Shown in pieces: positions 27,701-36,238 of a stretch of DNA of 64,000 nucleotides. The notes under the pieces were generated by a model that had not been told where the DNA came from, did no database searches, and saw nothing but the letters and a program-made list of their open reading frames with translations. A program made the position numbers and the translations under genes. Position 1 is the first letter of the stretch. The number at the start of each line of letters is the position of its first letter. The DNA comes from Fimenecus sp045594885 (GTDB taxonomy: Bacteria; Bacillota; Clostridia; Oscillospirales; Acutalibacteraceae): positions 1 through 64,000 of the forward strand of contig JAZNZJ010000026.1 of the NCBI GenBank assembly GCA_045594885.1, in the 5' to 3' direction.

Positions 27701-28350
27701 ACCAAGAATTTCTGTGCCTTTTCGCTTTGGCTTTTAAGTGGTCCTACACGACTTTCAAGTTCTGTTAAAATATCACGAAGACGAACAAGATTTTCTTCTG
27801 CCTGATTAAGTCTTTTGAGGGCATCATTTCTTCTGTAACGGAAATGTGAAATTCCCGCAGCTTCTTCAAACATTTCACGGCGTTCACCTGATTTTGAAGA
27901 AATGAGTTCTGCGATTTTGCCCTGACTGACCATTGAATATCCGTCACGGCCAAGACCCGTATCCATAAACATTTCATTGATGTCACGAAGTCTTACATTC
28001 TCGCCATTGATTTTATATTCACTATCGCCACTACGGTAAAAACGACGAGTTATATTAACTTCATCTTTATCACAATTGAGTGCATGGTCAGAATTGTCAA
28101 GGCACAAAGTAACCTCTGCAAAGCCGGTCGCCTTGCGAAGCTTTGTACCGCTGAAAATAACGTCCTCCATTTTAGAGCCACGAAGACTCTTTGTTGACTG
28201 TTCACCAAGCACCCAACGTACTGCGTCAGAAATATTACTCTTACCGCTACCGTTAGGACCTACAACACCTGTTATTCCCTTATTAAATTGAAGTACTGTT
28301 TTGTCAGGGCAGGACTTAAAGCCCTGCATTGTAATTGATTTTAAAATCAT
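24781..28350 (-). CDS. smc: Chromosome segregation ATPase SMC
   Basis: A 1189-aa condensin subunit. The N-terminal ATPase half has Walker A GPNGSGKSN (about 32-40). Coiled coil runs from about 170 to 500 and from about 670 to 1000, either side of the hinge (about 510-660, with GGRATFLPL and GGSMTGGS). The C-terminal half has the signature LSGGEKGLSAIALLFA (about 1094) and Walker B FVIFDEVEAALDD (about 1120). The ATG overlaps the radical SAM stop by four bases. It loads on the chromosome with ScpA and ScpB, neither of which is in the window. The rnc-smc-ftsY order is ancestral in Firmicutes. Confidence 0.97.
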   Translation of the reverse strand: MILKSITMQGFKSCPDKTVLQFNKGITGVVGPNGSGKSNISDAVRWVLGEQSTKSLRGSKMEDVIFSGTKLRKATGFAEVTLCLDNSDHALNCDKDEVNITRRFYRSGDSEYKINGENVRLRDINEMFMDTGLGRDGYSMVSQGKIAELISSKSGERREMFEEAAGISHFRYRRNDALKRLNQAEENLVRLRDILTELESRVGPLKSQSEKAQKFLVLAEERKNLEIGIWLHNIEKTQEKLKEQDRKIDIASVQYKDAQRQLEEIEQKMNDIIEKTREINVKIEEIRGSTSHFEEQAAELESQAKVYENSIVHNNESIERLEKDKLMANADETDIDSQIESANEQKALAEKGLDESNERLAGKISEIEKLQSENNEFATIAAELSKEISLLTVQLADNRVISETASTQIEEIKSRITAIDDILGNRRDAVLALEEKKNNAKKVLDECIETIDGYKNAVEGYLIKVKTRTEKTEKIKSEIAAIESEIERKNERIRVLDDLEKNMEGYQGSVRSVMKESKRGALRGIHGPLSQLITVKDKYSVAVETALGIAIQNVVVDNENDAKKAIAYLKETRGGRATFLPLTAIKSRSLDEKGLDDCYGFVSIASDLVATDKKYSEIIENLLGKTVVCEDMDSAITMAKKYKNRFKIVTLDGQVINAGGSMTGGSKAQGVGMLSRGNEIDKLRASVKDLEDKKNSLAIQEKMLNEDLASAIADLNGIEGDILSANEEKIRLEGEYKLAESEYETSSGGVKELIEEERILEERIDRINNDSITAREQVEKLNTEIAEKERSLEAVSGDRESLALVREELSTVAENIRLEILGFQKDIESCEDNIRRLNILKGSRSERLEELDMEIEGFKNKNIWLTKDIESLRASADELRKQCGDAKTDVDELLTQRAQLEKENTDLRNLEKEKSSERERVSGELARLEERKASMLNEFEEYNSKLYDEYQLTRREAIALEIVIENIGEARTRLSALKNEIRGLGSVNVSAIDEYKEVSERYEFMSEQIGDVEKSKAELIRLIDDLTTKMSVQFREQFQKINVAFGETFAELFGGGKAELRLEEEMNVLECDIEIKVQPPGKNVQNINLLSGGEKGLSAIALLFAILKVTPAPFVIFDEVEAALDDVNVVRYAQYVRRMTKNTQFILITHRRGTMEEADMLYGVTMQEEGVSKILELKTAEMARKLGLA

Positions 28351-29348
28351 TTAATTTCTTCTACCTTAACTTCAAAGTTTTTTAAATTTTCATTACCTTT
28401 TATTGTACAACAAAATCCTTGATTTTTCAATGCTTTTTCGTTTCTTTTCTGTTGTCCTTTAGCCTTACTTAAGGCTTTTTTACTGACAAAAATTATATAT
28501 TGCTTTGATTTGTCTTTTCCCCTTAATAATTCAAGGATTTTTTCTAAATAAATATACCCTTCACATAACTCACGGAATGCGGGGTGATAAGCGCCACCAA
28601 CCATATCTGCTTCAACCGTTTCGCTACTGTGAAGTCCTAATTTAATTACCTTTATTTCATTATTTTCAAACAATTGCAGAAGCCTTGCACAGAATGGTGC
28701 AGTTTCTTCTGCATCGGGAGCTTTGTATTCGCCTATTTTTTGAAGATAACCAAGATATGTATTTTCAAGCACAACCGTAGGATAAATTCGCACCGTATCG
28801 GGTTGTATTTTTATTATTTCACGGGCGGTGTATTCGTCTTTTTCGAAGTCACTTTTATAAAGCCCCGTCATCATTTGAAGTCCTAACTCAAAGCCCTTGC
28901 TTTTTATTAGTGCCGATGCCTTTCTCACATCTTCTGCAGTATGACCTCTATTATTTGCAGAAAGTACATCTTTACACATGCTCTGTGCACCCAATTCAAT
29001 GGCAGTTACACCGTATTTTTTAAGAAGTTCAAGCACACTCTCATCAATGCAATCGGGACGAGTTGACACACGAATTCCCGCAAAATCATAAGTATCTAAA
29101 AAATGCTTTGCGGCGGTTAAAAGAGAAATCATATATTCCCTTTCAATCGCCGTAAAACTACCCCCAAAGAACGCAATTTCAGTATTCTTCGGGTCAATGT
29201 TATATTTAATTGCAGTTTCAACCGTCTGCATTACATCTTCTGCAGTTGCAGGTACGGTTTGACCGCTGATTGCCTTTTGATTACAGAAACTGCAATCATT
29301 TGGACAACCCTTATGTGGCACAAAAATGCTTATATTTGCATGGCTCAT
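28347..29348 (-). CDS. Radical SAM protein, Elp3-like
   Basis: A 333-aa radical SAM enzyme. The [4Fe-4S] cysteines are CPNDCSFC (about 15-22; C-x3-C-x2-C). FFGGSFTAI (about 60) is the SAM-binding G-G-E-like motif, and VSTRPDCIDESVLELLKKYG (about 95-114) follows the Elp3/COG1243 pattern. There is no acetyltransferase domain as in true Elp3. Genes of this type sit between rnc and smc in many Clostridia; a tRNA-modifying role is plausible but unproven. Four-base overlaps at both ends (with rnc and smc) suggest coupled translation. Confidence 0.85.
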   Translation of the reverse strand: MSHANISIFVPHKGCPNDCSFCNQKAISGQTVPATAEDVMQTVETAIKYNIDPKNTEIAFFGGSFTAIEREYMISLLTAAKHFLDTYDFAGIRVSTRPDCIDESVLELLKKYGVTAIELGAQSMCKDVLSANNRGHTAEDVRKASALIKSKGFELGLQMMTGLYKSDFEKDEYTAREIIKIQPDTVRIYPTVVLENTYLGYLQKIGEYKAPDAEETAPFCARLLQLFENNEIKVIKLGLHSSETVEADMVGGAYHPAFRELCEGYIYLEKILELLRGKDKSKQYIIFVSKKALSKAKGQQKRNEKALKNQGFCCTIKGNENLKNFEVKVEEIK

Positions 29349-30010
29349 AATCCCATTAACTCCAAAGCAGAGCGTGCCGCCTCTTGCTCGGCACGTTTTT
29401 TGCTGCTACCCTTACCTTTACCGATAACATTACTGTTAAGATGCACCTCAACAATAAATTCTTTATTATGGTCGGGGCCACTTTCACCCACAACAATATA
29501 TTCAAATTTTTCTGTGGGATTCTGTTGCAACACCTCTTGTAAAGTGCTTTTATAATCTTTGAAAACGGGTTTTGTTTCACTTGCAATTTCAATGAATGGA
29601 AGCACGAATTTTTTTGCACATTCAATTCCGCCATCAAGATAAATTGCCGCAATCACCGCTTCAAAGGCATCGGAAACCACTGACGGACGTTGACGTCCAC
29701 CCGTTCTTTCTTCGCCCTTGCCAAGCAAAATCATATCACCGAGTCCAATTTTTTCAGCATATCCGAAAAGAGTCTTTTCGCAAACCGCATACGCACGTTT
29801 TTTTGTCAGGTCACCCTCTGCCTTATCTTTGTAATGGTCAAAAAGATATTCAGCAGTAATAAAGCCCAACACTGAGTCGCCCAAAAACTCAAGACGTTCA
29901 TTATCAAGCCCCGTACCTCTTTCATTAGCATAAGAAGAATGGGTCAATGCCCTTGTAAGCAACGACTTATCTTTAAATTCATATCCGATTCGTTTTTCAA
30001 AATCAGTCAT
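29345..30010 (-). CDS. rnc: Ribonuclease III
   Basis: A 221-aa double-strand-specific endonuclease that processes rRNA and mRNA. The signature NERLEFLGDSVLGF (about 37-50) carries the catalytic Glu/Asp, and the second acidic cluster is in VSDAFEAVIAAIYLDGG (about 110-126). A dsRNA-binding domain (about 155-220) ends with KGKGSSKKRAEQEAARSAL. It follows trmFO by 11 bp. Confidence 0.97.
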   Translation of the reverse strand: MTDFEKRIGYEFKDKSLLTRALTHSSYANERGTGLDNERLEFLGDSVLGFITAEYLFDHYKDKAEGDLTKKRAYAVCEKTLFGYAEKIGLGDMILLGKGEERTGGRQRPSVVSDAFEAVIAAIYLDGGIECAKKFVLPFIEIASETKPVFKDYKSTLQEVLQQNPTEKFEYIVVGESGPDHNKEFIVEVHLNSNVIGKGKGSSKKRAEQEAARSALELMGL

Positions 30011-30021
30011 TTTTTAACACC

Positions 30022-31332
30022 TTATAGTAAATCTTTTATTGCGTCTTTAAGACTATTCAAACCTCTTTGAGCAAGACGCATATATCTTTCTTGTTTATCT
30101 CTGATTTTTTCTTCCAATGGTGGTAAAACGCCAAAATTTGCACCCATCGGTTGAAAATTCTTAACTGTTTCATCACTTATGTATCGGCTTAACGCACCAA
30201 TCATAGTATCTTTTGGCAAAACGATTGTTTCTTCACCTTTTAAACGACGTGCAAGATTGATACCCGCCATAAGACCACTTGCCGCTGACTCCATATAGCC
30301 TTCCACACCTGTAATTTGTCCGCCAAAAAACAACAATGGATTGTTTTTCATACTGAAGTCACCATTTAAAAATCGTGGTGAGTCAATAAATGTATTTCTA
30401 TGCATTACACCAAAACGCAAAAATTCAGCATTTTTAAGTGCGGGGAACATTGAGAAAACTCTCTTTTGCTCACCAAATTTAAGATTTGTTTGAAAGCCCA
30501 CAAGATTGTACATTGTACCGTCTTTATTTTCTTTACGCAGTTGCAAGTTTGCCCAAGGTCTGTGCCCTGTACGTGGGTCAGTAAGACCAACGGGTTTAAG
30601 TGGACCATAACGCATTGTATCTTTACCACGTGACGCTAAAACCTCAATGGGCATACAACCCTCATACACATCTTTTCTTTTATCAAAAGAATGTACATCG
30701 GCACTTTCAGCATTTATAATTGCCTCATAAAAAGCCTCATACTCTGCCTTATTCATAGGGCAATTGATGTAGTCTGCCTCTCCGCCACGGTCATATCTTG
30801 ACTGGGTAAAAGCACATTCCATATCAATACTGTCGGCACTTACAATGGGGGCTGCCGCATCATAGAAAGAAAGCCCGTCACCGCAAATTTTGCGTATTGT
30901 TTCAGAAAGCCCCTCACTTGCCAAAGGACCTGCACAAATTACAGTACCGTCATAGCCCTCGGGCAATTGGGTTATTTCTTTTTCAATGATATTTATATTC
31001 TCATCATTTCTGATTTTTTCGGTTATAATTCTTGAAAATTCATAACGGTCAACCGCTAAAGCACCGCCCGCTTCAACCTTACACTCATAAGCCGTTTCAA
31101 CGCAAATTGAGTCAAGTTCTGCCATTTCGTGCTTTAAAAGTCCCGCAGCAGAATTAAGTCTTTCTGCCTTTAGAGAGTTTGAGCATACCAATTCTGCCAA
31201 GGTATCCAATTTATGCGCAGGTGATTTTTTATGCGGTTTCATTTCATACAAATCAACCGCTATGCCATTTCGTGATAATGCCTTTGCACATTCAACACCT
31301 GCAAGACCGCCACCAATAACAGCAACCTTCAT
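30022..31332 (-). CDS. trmFO: tRNA (uracil-54-C5) methyltransferase, folate-dependent
   Basis: A 436-aa FAD-containing enzyme that makes m5U54 in tRNA from methylene-tetrahydrofolate. The N-terminal FAD-binding GGGLAGVECAKAL (about 7-19) is followed by the TrmFO/GidA-like block CSNSLKAERLNSAAGLLKHE (about 50-69), and later GGQITGVEGYMESAASGLMA (about 343-362). The full length and motifs fit. The topA-trmFO pair is conserved in Firmicutes; here only the stop/start boundary (31332/31333) separates them. Confidence 0.96.
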   Translation of the reverse strand: MKVAVIGGGLAGVECAKALSRNGIAVDLYEMKPHKKSPAHKLDTLAELVCSNSLKAERLNSAAGLLKHEMAELDSICVETAYECKVEAGGALAVDRYEFSRIITEKIRNDENINIIEKEITQLPEGYDGTVICAGPLASEGLSETIRKICGDGLSFYDAAAPIVSADSIDMECAFTQSRYDRGGEADYINCPMNKAEYEAFYEAIINAESADVHSFDKRKDVYEGCMPIEVLASRGKDTMRYGPLKPVGLTDPRTGHRPWANLQLRKENKDGTMYNLVGFQTNLKFGEQKRVFSMFPALKNAEFLRFGVMHRNTFIDSPRFLNGDFSMKNNPLLFFGGQITGVEGYMESAASGLMAGINLARRLKGEETIVLPKDTMIGALSRYISDETVKNFQPMGANFGVLPPLEEKIRDKQERYMRLAQRGLNSLKDAIKDLL

Positions 31333-33459
31333 TTATGCTTCCTCTTTACTCTTTCTTTTTCTTTCTGCCTTTTTCTCAAATCCACAGCCCTCATTAAGAC
31401 AAGCAACAATTCCGCCCTTACGCTTAAAGAGTGATTTTCCACACTGTGGGCAAAGGTCATCTGTCGGTTTATCCCAAGTCATAAAATTACATTCGGGATA
31501 ATTTCCGCAACCATAGAAAGCATAGCCTTTCTTTGATTTTTTCTCAATAACCTTACCGCCACAAACGGGGCAGGTTGCCTTTGTTTCAACTACTAAAGGC
31601 TTTGTATTTTTACATTCCGGATATCCGGGACAAGCAAGGAATTTGCCAAAACGACTTGATTTAACAACCATATTTCTTCCGCACTTGTCACATTTAATGT
31701 CGGTTTCGTCTTCTTTGAGCTTGATTTTCTGACCCTGCATTTCTGATTTTGCTTTATCAACAGTTGCAATAAAGTCATCATAAAATTCGTGGAGCATTTT
31801 AATATAATCAGTTGCACCACTTTCAACCTCATCAAGCTGTGATTCCATTCCCGCAGTAAATTTTACGTTTACAATTTTTGGGAATTTGTCCTTTAAAAGA
31901 ACTGTAATAGCCTCGCCTAACTCTGTGGGCTTGAGCTGTTTTTGTTCACGAATTACATATTCTCTCTGTGTGATTGTTGAAATGATTGAAGCATAGGTAG
32001 AAGGACGACCTACACCTGTTTCTTCAAGTGCTTTGATAAGTGATGCTTCAGTATATCTCGCAGGTGGCTGTGTAAAATGCTGATTACCCACAAGCTCTTT
32101 CATCTTGATAGCATTGCCCTCGTTGATTTTGGGGAGTTTGCCCTCTTCCTCTTCGTCCTCATCAGTTCCGCTCTCATAAAGACGTGTATAACCATCAAAA
32201 CGAACTGAATAACCACTTGCAACAAAAGTAACAAACTTATTTTGAGCCTTATCCTCTGAATTAGCACCCTGTATTTCAGCCTTAACGGTATCTTGAACAC
32301 AGTTAGCCATCAAAGATGCCATAAATCTTTTCCAGATAAGATTGTACAATTTATATTGTTCAGCAGTAAGACTTGATTTTACCCTTTCAGGAGTCAAGTC
32401 CATCATTGTGGGACGGATTGCCTCGTGACCGTCCTGTGCATTTGCACGTGTTTTATAATAACGGGGCTTTTCAGGAAGATATTCTTCACCAAATGTGTTA
32501 CGAATATATTCATTACCCGCAGTTCTTGCTTCTTCTGAAATACGAAGCGAGTCAGTTCTCATATAAGTAATAAGACCCACTGCACCAATGCCTTCAATTT
32601 CAATACCCTCGTAAAGTTCTTGAGCAACCTTCATTGTTCTGCGAGCTTGAAAATTAAGCTTACGTGATGCTTCCTGTTGCATTGTTGAGGTTGTGAATGG
32701 AGGTGCGGGCTGACGACGACGGATACCTTTTTTTACCGAAACCGCTGTGTAATCAGCACCCTCAAGACGAGCGAGATACATATCACTCTGTTCTTTATTT
32801 GTAATCTTAACCTTACCCGTTTCATCACCGGCAAACTGTGCTGTAAAAGCCTTTTTTGAAGATGGTGCAATCATTTTCGCATCAAGAGTCCAATACTCTT
32901 CGGGGTTAAATGCACGAATTTCATTTTCACGGTCAACAACAAGGCGTACTGCAACTGACTGAACACGTCCCGCTGAAAGACCACGACGGATTTTCTGTGA
33001 AATGAATGGACTAAGTGTATAACCCACAAGTCTGTCAAGAATTCGACGTGCCTGTTGTGCATTTACCAAATCCAAATCAATCTTCTCGGGGTGTTCAATT
33101 CCCTTGGTAACACTTGATTTATTGATTTCGTTGAATTTCACACGATTGCATTGGTTTAAATCAAGGTCAAGAAGAGTTGCAAGATGCCATGAAATAGCTT
33201 CTCCCTCACGGTCGGGGTCGGCTGCGAGAATAACTGCTTCTGATTTATCTGCAAGTTCTTTGAGTTCTTTTACAAGCTTTTCTTTACCTTTGATAACCGC
33301 ATATTTAGGTGCAAAGTCATTTTTTACGTCAACACTTAATTTTGCGGCAGGTAAATCACGCACGTGTCCCTTTGAAGAAACTACGTTGTAACCTTTCCCC
33401 AAATATTTTTGTATGCTTTTTGCTTTTGATGGAGACTCAACAATTACAAGCTTTGACAT
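31333..33459 (-). CDS. topA: DNA topoisomerase I
   Basis: A 708-aa type IA topoisomerase that relaxes negative supercoils. The TOPRIM domain opens with LVIVESPSKAKSIQKYLG (about 3-20) and has DPDREGEAISWHL (about 80). The active-site tyrosine lies in ITYMRTDSLRIS (about 298). Three C-terminal C4 zinc ribbons are present (CDKCG..CPGYPEC, CPVCG..CGNYPEC, CPQCG..CLNEGC), then a basic tail. It follows dprA by 23 bp. Confidence 0.97.
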   Translation of the reverse strand: MSKLVIVESPSKAKSIQKYLGKGYNVVSSKGHVRDLPAAKLSVDVKNDFAPKYAVIKGKEKLVKELKELADKSEAVILAADPDREGEAISWHLATLLDLDLNQCNRVKFNEINKSSVTKGIEHPEKIDLDLVNAQQARRILDRLVGYTLSPFISQKIRRGLSAGRVQSVAVRLVVDRENEIRAFNPEEYWTLDAKMIAPSSKKAFTAQFAGDETGKVKITNKEQSDMYLARLEGADYTAVSVKKGIRRRQPAPPFTTSTMQQEASRKLNFQARRTMKVAQELYEGIEIEGIGAVGLITYMRTDSLRISEEARTAGNEYIRNTFGEEYLPEKPRYYKTRANAQDGHEAIRPTMMDLTPERVKSSLTAEQYKLYNLIWKRFMASLMANCVQDTVKAEIQGANSEDKAQNKFVTFVASGYSVRFDGYTRLYESGTDEDEEEEGKLPKINEGNAIKMKELVGNQHFTQPPARYTEASLIKALEETGVGRPSTYASIISTITQREYVIREQKQLKPTELGEAITVLLKDKFPKIVNVKFTAGMESQLDEVESGATDYIKMLHEFYDDFIATVDKAKSEMQGQKIKLKEDETDIKCDKCGRNMVVKSSRFGKFLACPGYPECKNTKPLVVETKATCPVCGGKVIEKKSKKGYAFYGCGNYPECNFMTWDKPTDDLCPQCGKSLFKRKGGIVACLNEGCGFEKKAERKRKSKEEA

Positions 33460-33482
33460 ATATCATCATCCTATTTTTAATC

Positions 33483-34697
33483 TTAATTTATTTTATATCG
33501 TCTGCCGCTCAATTGAACAATCAGACCGTAAATTTCTAATTCAGTAAGTGCAGAAAGAGCCTTTTCTGCAGACAAATCACACGCATTTATGATTTCATCA
33601 ACGTGAACGGGTTCGGCATTTATAAATGCATAAACCTTACGTGCGTTTTCAGTGAGATATTCAGGTGCGTCTTTTTTAACTGCAACCGTTTCACTCTTTA
33701 TTACTTTTGTGCTTTCCTGCGGTGTTGATTTTTCTTCATTATAATCCGCACTGTTAAGATAGCCTTGGGCACGTCTTATAATTTCATCATCGGGAAAACG
33801 ATTTTCAATATTCAGTTTATCAAAAAACCTATAACAATATTCCTCTAAAACATCATTGGGCGAGAACACTGCCTTCGCACCATTACGAATAAGGTTATTT
33901 GTTCCCAAAAATGAAGAACTAACCAAATCGCCGGGCACTGCAAAAACATCTCTACCCTGTTCAGAAGCAAGACGGGCAGTAATTAAAGAACCGCTTCTCT
34001 CACCGGCTTCAACCACCACCGTGCCGAGAGTCATTCCCGAAATAATTCTGTTTCTTAAAGGAAATGTAATTCGACTTGCAGGTGTGAATGGCGGGAATTC
34101 CGTTATTACTGCACCATTCTCGGTTATTCTCTTTCTCAATGGCTCATTATCCATAAGATATTTTGTTCCCAGACCGCAACCGAGTACACATACGGTTTTG
34201 CCATTTTCATCAAGTGCGCCCATATGAGCCGCACTATCAATGCCAAGTGCACCACCTGAAACAACAGAAAAGCCTATACTTGACATTGCCGCCGCTAAAG
34301 CTCTTGCTACGGCTCTGCCGTAATCAGATGCTTTTCTTGCACCAACAATTGACACTGATAAATCACTGTTGAGCATTTTTTCATCGCCACAAACATAAAG
34401 TGCCAAGGGCAAATCTTGAAGAGTCAACAGATTTTTAGGATAATTCTTGTTTGATGGTGTAATTATTTTCCAACCATTTTCTTTTGAAACTCTTAAAATC
34501 TCCTCCGCTTTTTCGATGGGGAAGCTTTTAAGCTTTTCAACCTGTTTTTTGGTCAGAATATTGAGTGAAAAAATCTCATTGAAATTTGTGCCGTATATCT
34601 CGTAAGGATTCCACTCAAAATATGTTACAAGGTCAAGACAGTTAGCCCCCGCACCCAAGGCACAAGAGAGCCATACCCAATACAAATCGTAATTCAT
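33483..34697 (-). CDS. dprA: DNA-processing protein DprA
   Basis: A 404-aa protein of the DprA/Smf family that loads RecA on incoming single-stranded DNA during transformation. The Rossmann core has SIVGARKASDYG (about 108), SGGALGIDSAAHMGAL (about 140) and GERSGSLITARLASEQGRDV (about 230). A C-terminal winged helix (about 345-404) ends in SGRRYKIN. The start at 34697 overlaps the methyltransferase stop (ATGA); the frame to 34712 is not preferred. No com genes are in the window, so competence itself is not implied. Confidence 0.93.
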   Translation of the reverse strand: MNYDLYWVWLSCALGAGANCLDLVTYFEWNPYEIYGTNFNEIFSLNILTKKQVEKLKSFPIEKAEEILRVSKENGWKIITPSNKNYPKNLLTLQDLPLALYVCGDEKMLNSDLSVSIVGARKASDYGRAVARALAAAMSSIGFSVVSGGALGIDSAAHMGALDENGKTVCVLGCGLGTKYLMDNEPLRKRITENGAVITEFPPFTPASRITFPLRNRIISGMTLGTVVVEAGERSGSLITARLASEQGRDVFAVPGDLVSSSFLGTNNLIRNGAKAVFSPNDVLEEYCYRFFDKLNIENRFPDDEIIRRAQGYLNSADYNEEKSTPQESTKVIKSETVAVKKDAPEYLTENARKVYAFINAEPVHVDEIINACDLSAEKALSALTELEIYGLIVQLSGRRYKIN

Positions 34698-35476
34698 TTC
34701 ACCAATTCCCACATAACTATTGAAGCCGCTGCCGCCGCATTTAACGATTCTGCTCGTCCCGCCATTTTAGCGGTAATGGGCTGACTGCATTTCTCAATAA
34801 TTTCTTTTCTGACACCGTTTCCCTCGTTGCCGATTACACACAACGCACCCGCTGAAAAATCAACTTCAGTAATGCTTGTTGCATTTCTGTCGGGTACAGT
34901 TGCGTAAGTTTTAATTCCCATTTTTTCGCAGATTTCAATTTCTTTTTCAAGGCTTTCGCAAAGTTTCACGGGCAAACGCAAAAGTGAGCCCATTGATGCC
35001 CTTGAAGCCTTAGGATTATAAATATCGCAACCGCCGTAAATAACAATACCATCAATGCCTAAAGCCTCAGCAGTACGTGAAATTGCACCTAAATTGTCAG
35101 GGTTTTGAATTGTGTCAAGGGCAATATATCTCTTACCCTTTTCATATTCAAAATACTTTTCGTGCATTTTTACAGTGCACACGACACCTTGTGGAGTTAC
35201 CGTATCGCTTATGCTTTTAAGCACATCTGCACTGACCGTATAGAAATCTTTACAATTTCTACGCAGCTCAGTTATTTCGTCGCAGTATTTTTCAAGGCAA
35301 TTTTCGGTGCAAAAAACTGATTTTATTTCGCACCCGCTTCGTACTGCATCAAGGCACAAACGGACACCCTCAAGCACAAAAAAGCCTTGAACTTTTCTTT
35401 CTTTTGATGAAGTCAAAAGTGCCTTTACATCTTTAATTTTCGGGTTATTTTTAGCGGTAATTACAAAATCTGACAT
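34694..35476 (-). CDS. TrmH/SpoU-family RNA 2'-O-methyltransferase
   Basis: A 260-aa SPOUT methyltransferase. The N-terminal substrate-binding part has ERKVQGFFVLEGVRLC (about 26-41). The knotted catalytic domain has LDTIQNPDNLGAISRTAEA (about 118-136), IGNEGNGVRKEI (about 210) and AESLNAAAAASIVMWE (about 241-256), the three SpoU motifs. The target (rRNA or tRNA) cannot be told from the sequence. The start at ATG 35476 (MSDFVITAKNN) is chosen because the longer frame would read through the rplT terminator. The gene may rely on read-through from the infC operon or on a promoter I do not see. Confidence 0.9.
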   Translation of the reverse strand: MSDFVITAKNNPKIKDVKALLTSSKERKVQGFFVLEGVRLCLDAVRSGCEIKSVFCTENCLEKYCDEITELRRNCKDFYTVSADVLKSISDTVTPQGVVCTVKMHEKYFEYEKGKRYIALDTIQNPDNLGAISRTAEALGIDGIVIYGGCDIYNPKASRASMGSLLRLPVKLCESLEKEIEICEKMGIKTYATVPDRNATSITEVDFSAGALCVIGNEGNGVRKEIIEKCSQPITAKMAGRAESLNAAAAASIVMWELVK

Positions 35477-35490
35477 AATTTTAAAAACGG

Positions 35491-35524
35491 AAAAACCACG
35501 CGCGAGGAGTTTCCTCATGCGTGG
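35491..35524 (-). terminator. Intrinsic terminator after rplT
   Basis: Minus-strand stem CCACGCATGAGGA / TCCTCGCGCGTGG (one mismatch) with a short loop, then TTTTT. It lies directly after the rplT stop, ahead of the TrmH-family gene. Confidence 0.88.
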
Positions 35525-35531
35525 TTAATAA

Positions 35532-35888
35532 TTATTTGAGAGCTTCTTTTGCTTTTTCTGTAAGAGCTGTGAATGCTTCTGCATCTGCAATAGCGATTTC
35601 TGAAAGCATCTTTCTGTTAAGGTCAATACCAGCCTTTTTAAGACCGTTGATGAATGTTGAATAATTCATACCGTTTGCCTTACAAGCAGCTGAAATTCTT
35701 GTAATCCAGAGTTTTCTGAAATCTCTCTTCTTCTGCTTTCTACCGATGTAAGCATAGTTACCACTCTTCATAACAGCCTGCTTAGCAGTTCTGAAAAGTT
35801 TGCTCTTTGAACCATAGTAACCCTTAGCGAGTTTTAATACTTTATTTCTTCTTTTGCGAGTCATCATCGCACCTTTAACACGTGCCAT
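35532..35888 (-). CDS. rplT: Ribosomal protein L20
   Basis: A 118-aa protein of the 50S subunit, essential for early assembly and, in many bacteria, the autogenous repressor of its own operon. The basic N-terminal extension (MARVKGAMMTRKRRNKVLKLAKGY in part) and AYIGRKQKKRDFRKLWI are typical. SD GGAGGT lies 10 bases ahead. A 122-bp structured gap separates it from rpmI. Confidence 0.98.
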   Translation of the reverse strand: MARVKGAMMTRKRRNKVLKLAKGYYGSKSKLFRTAKQAVMKSGNYAYIGRKQKKRDFRKLWITRISAACKANGMNYSTFINGLKKAGIDLNRKMLSEIAIADAEAFTALTEKAKEALK

Positions 35889-36010
35889 TTCTCTTTACCT
35901 CCGATTGAATAGATACGTTTAATTTGCGTTTTTCACACTTTCGATTATTGTGAAACAACAAGGTTCTGGGGAACCCATAGAAATCTTCGATTTCGTTATG
36001 GGTCAGGTTC
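35889..36010 (-). promoter_or_regulatory. Structured spacer between rpmI and rplT
   Basis: The transcript of this 122-bp gap can form two stems. The first, 35973-36003, is ACCCATA + GAAATC paired with GATTTC + TATGGGT, 13 pairs with a 2-base bulge and a GAA loop. The second, 35931-35955, is TTTCACA/TGTGAAA. Gaps in this operon are usually short, so a role in L20 feedback or mRNA processing is possible. It lacks a T-run, so it is not a terminator. Confidence 0.45.
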
Positions 36011-36208
36011 TTATTTATAAGGAATAAGACGTTTAATCTGTGCTGTATTTGTCTTATCAGCAACAGCGTTCTTGCGAAGTCCTCTTTTTCTCTTTGTGCT
36101 CTTCTTTGTTAAGATATGAGACTTGTTAGCGTGTGCTCTGATTGGTTTGCCGTTCTTTGAAAGCTTAAATCTTTTTTTAGCTCCGCTATGTGTTTTAATC
36201 TTTGGCAT
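36011..36208 (-). CDS. rpmI: Ribosomal protein L35
   Basis: A 65-aa basic protein of the 50S subunit with the family start MPKIKTHSGAKKRFK and SHILTKKSTKRKRGLRK (about 30-46). SD GGAGG precedes the ATG, 30 bp after infC. The order infC-rpmI-rplT is universal in bacteria. Confidence 0.98.
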   Translation of the reverse strand: MPKIKTHSGAKKRFKLSKNGKPIRAHANKSHILTKKSTKRKRGLRKNAVADKTNTAQIKRLIPYK

Positions 36209-36238
36209 AATAATATCCTCCTAATATAAAATCCTAAT

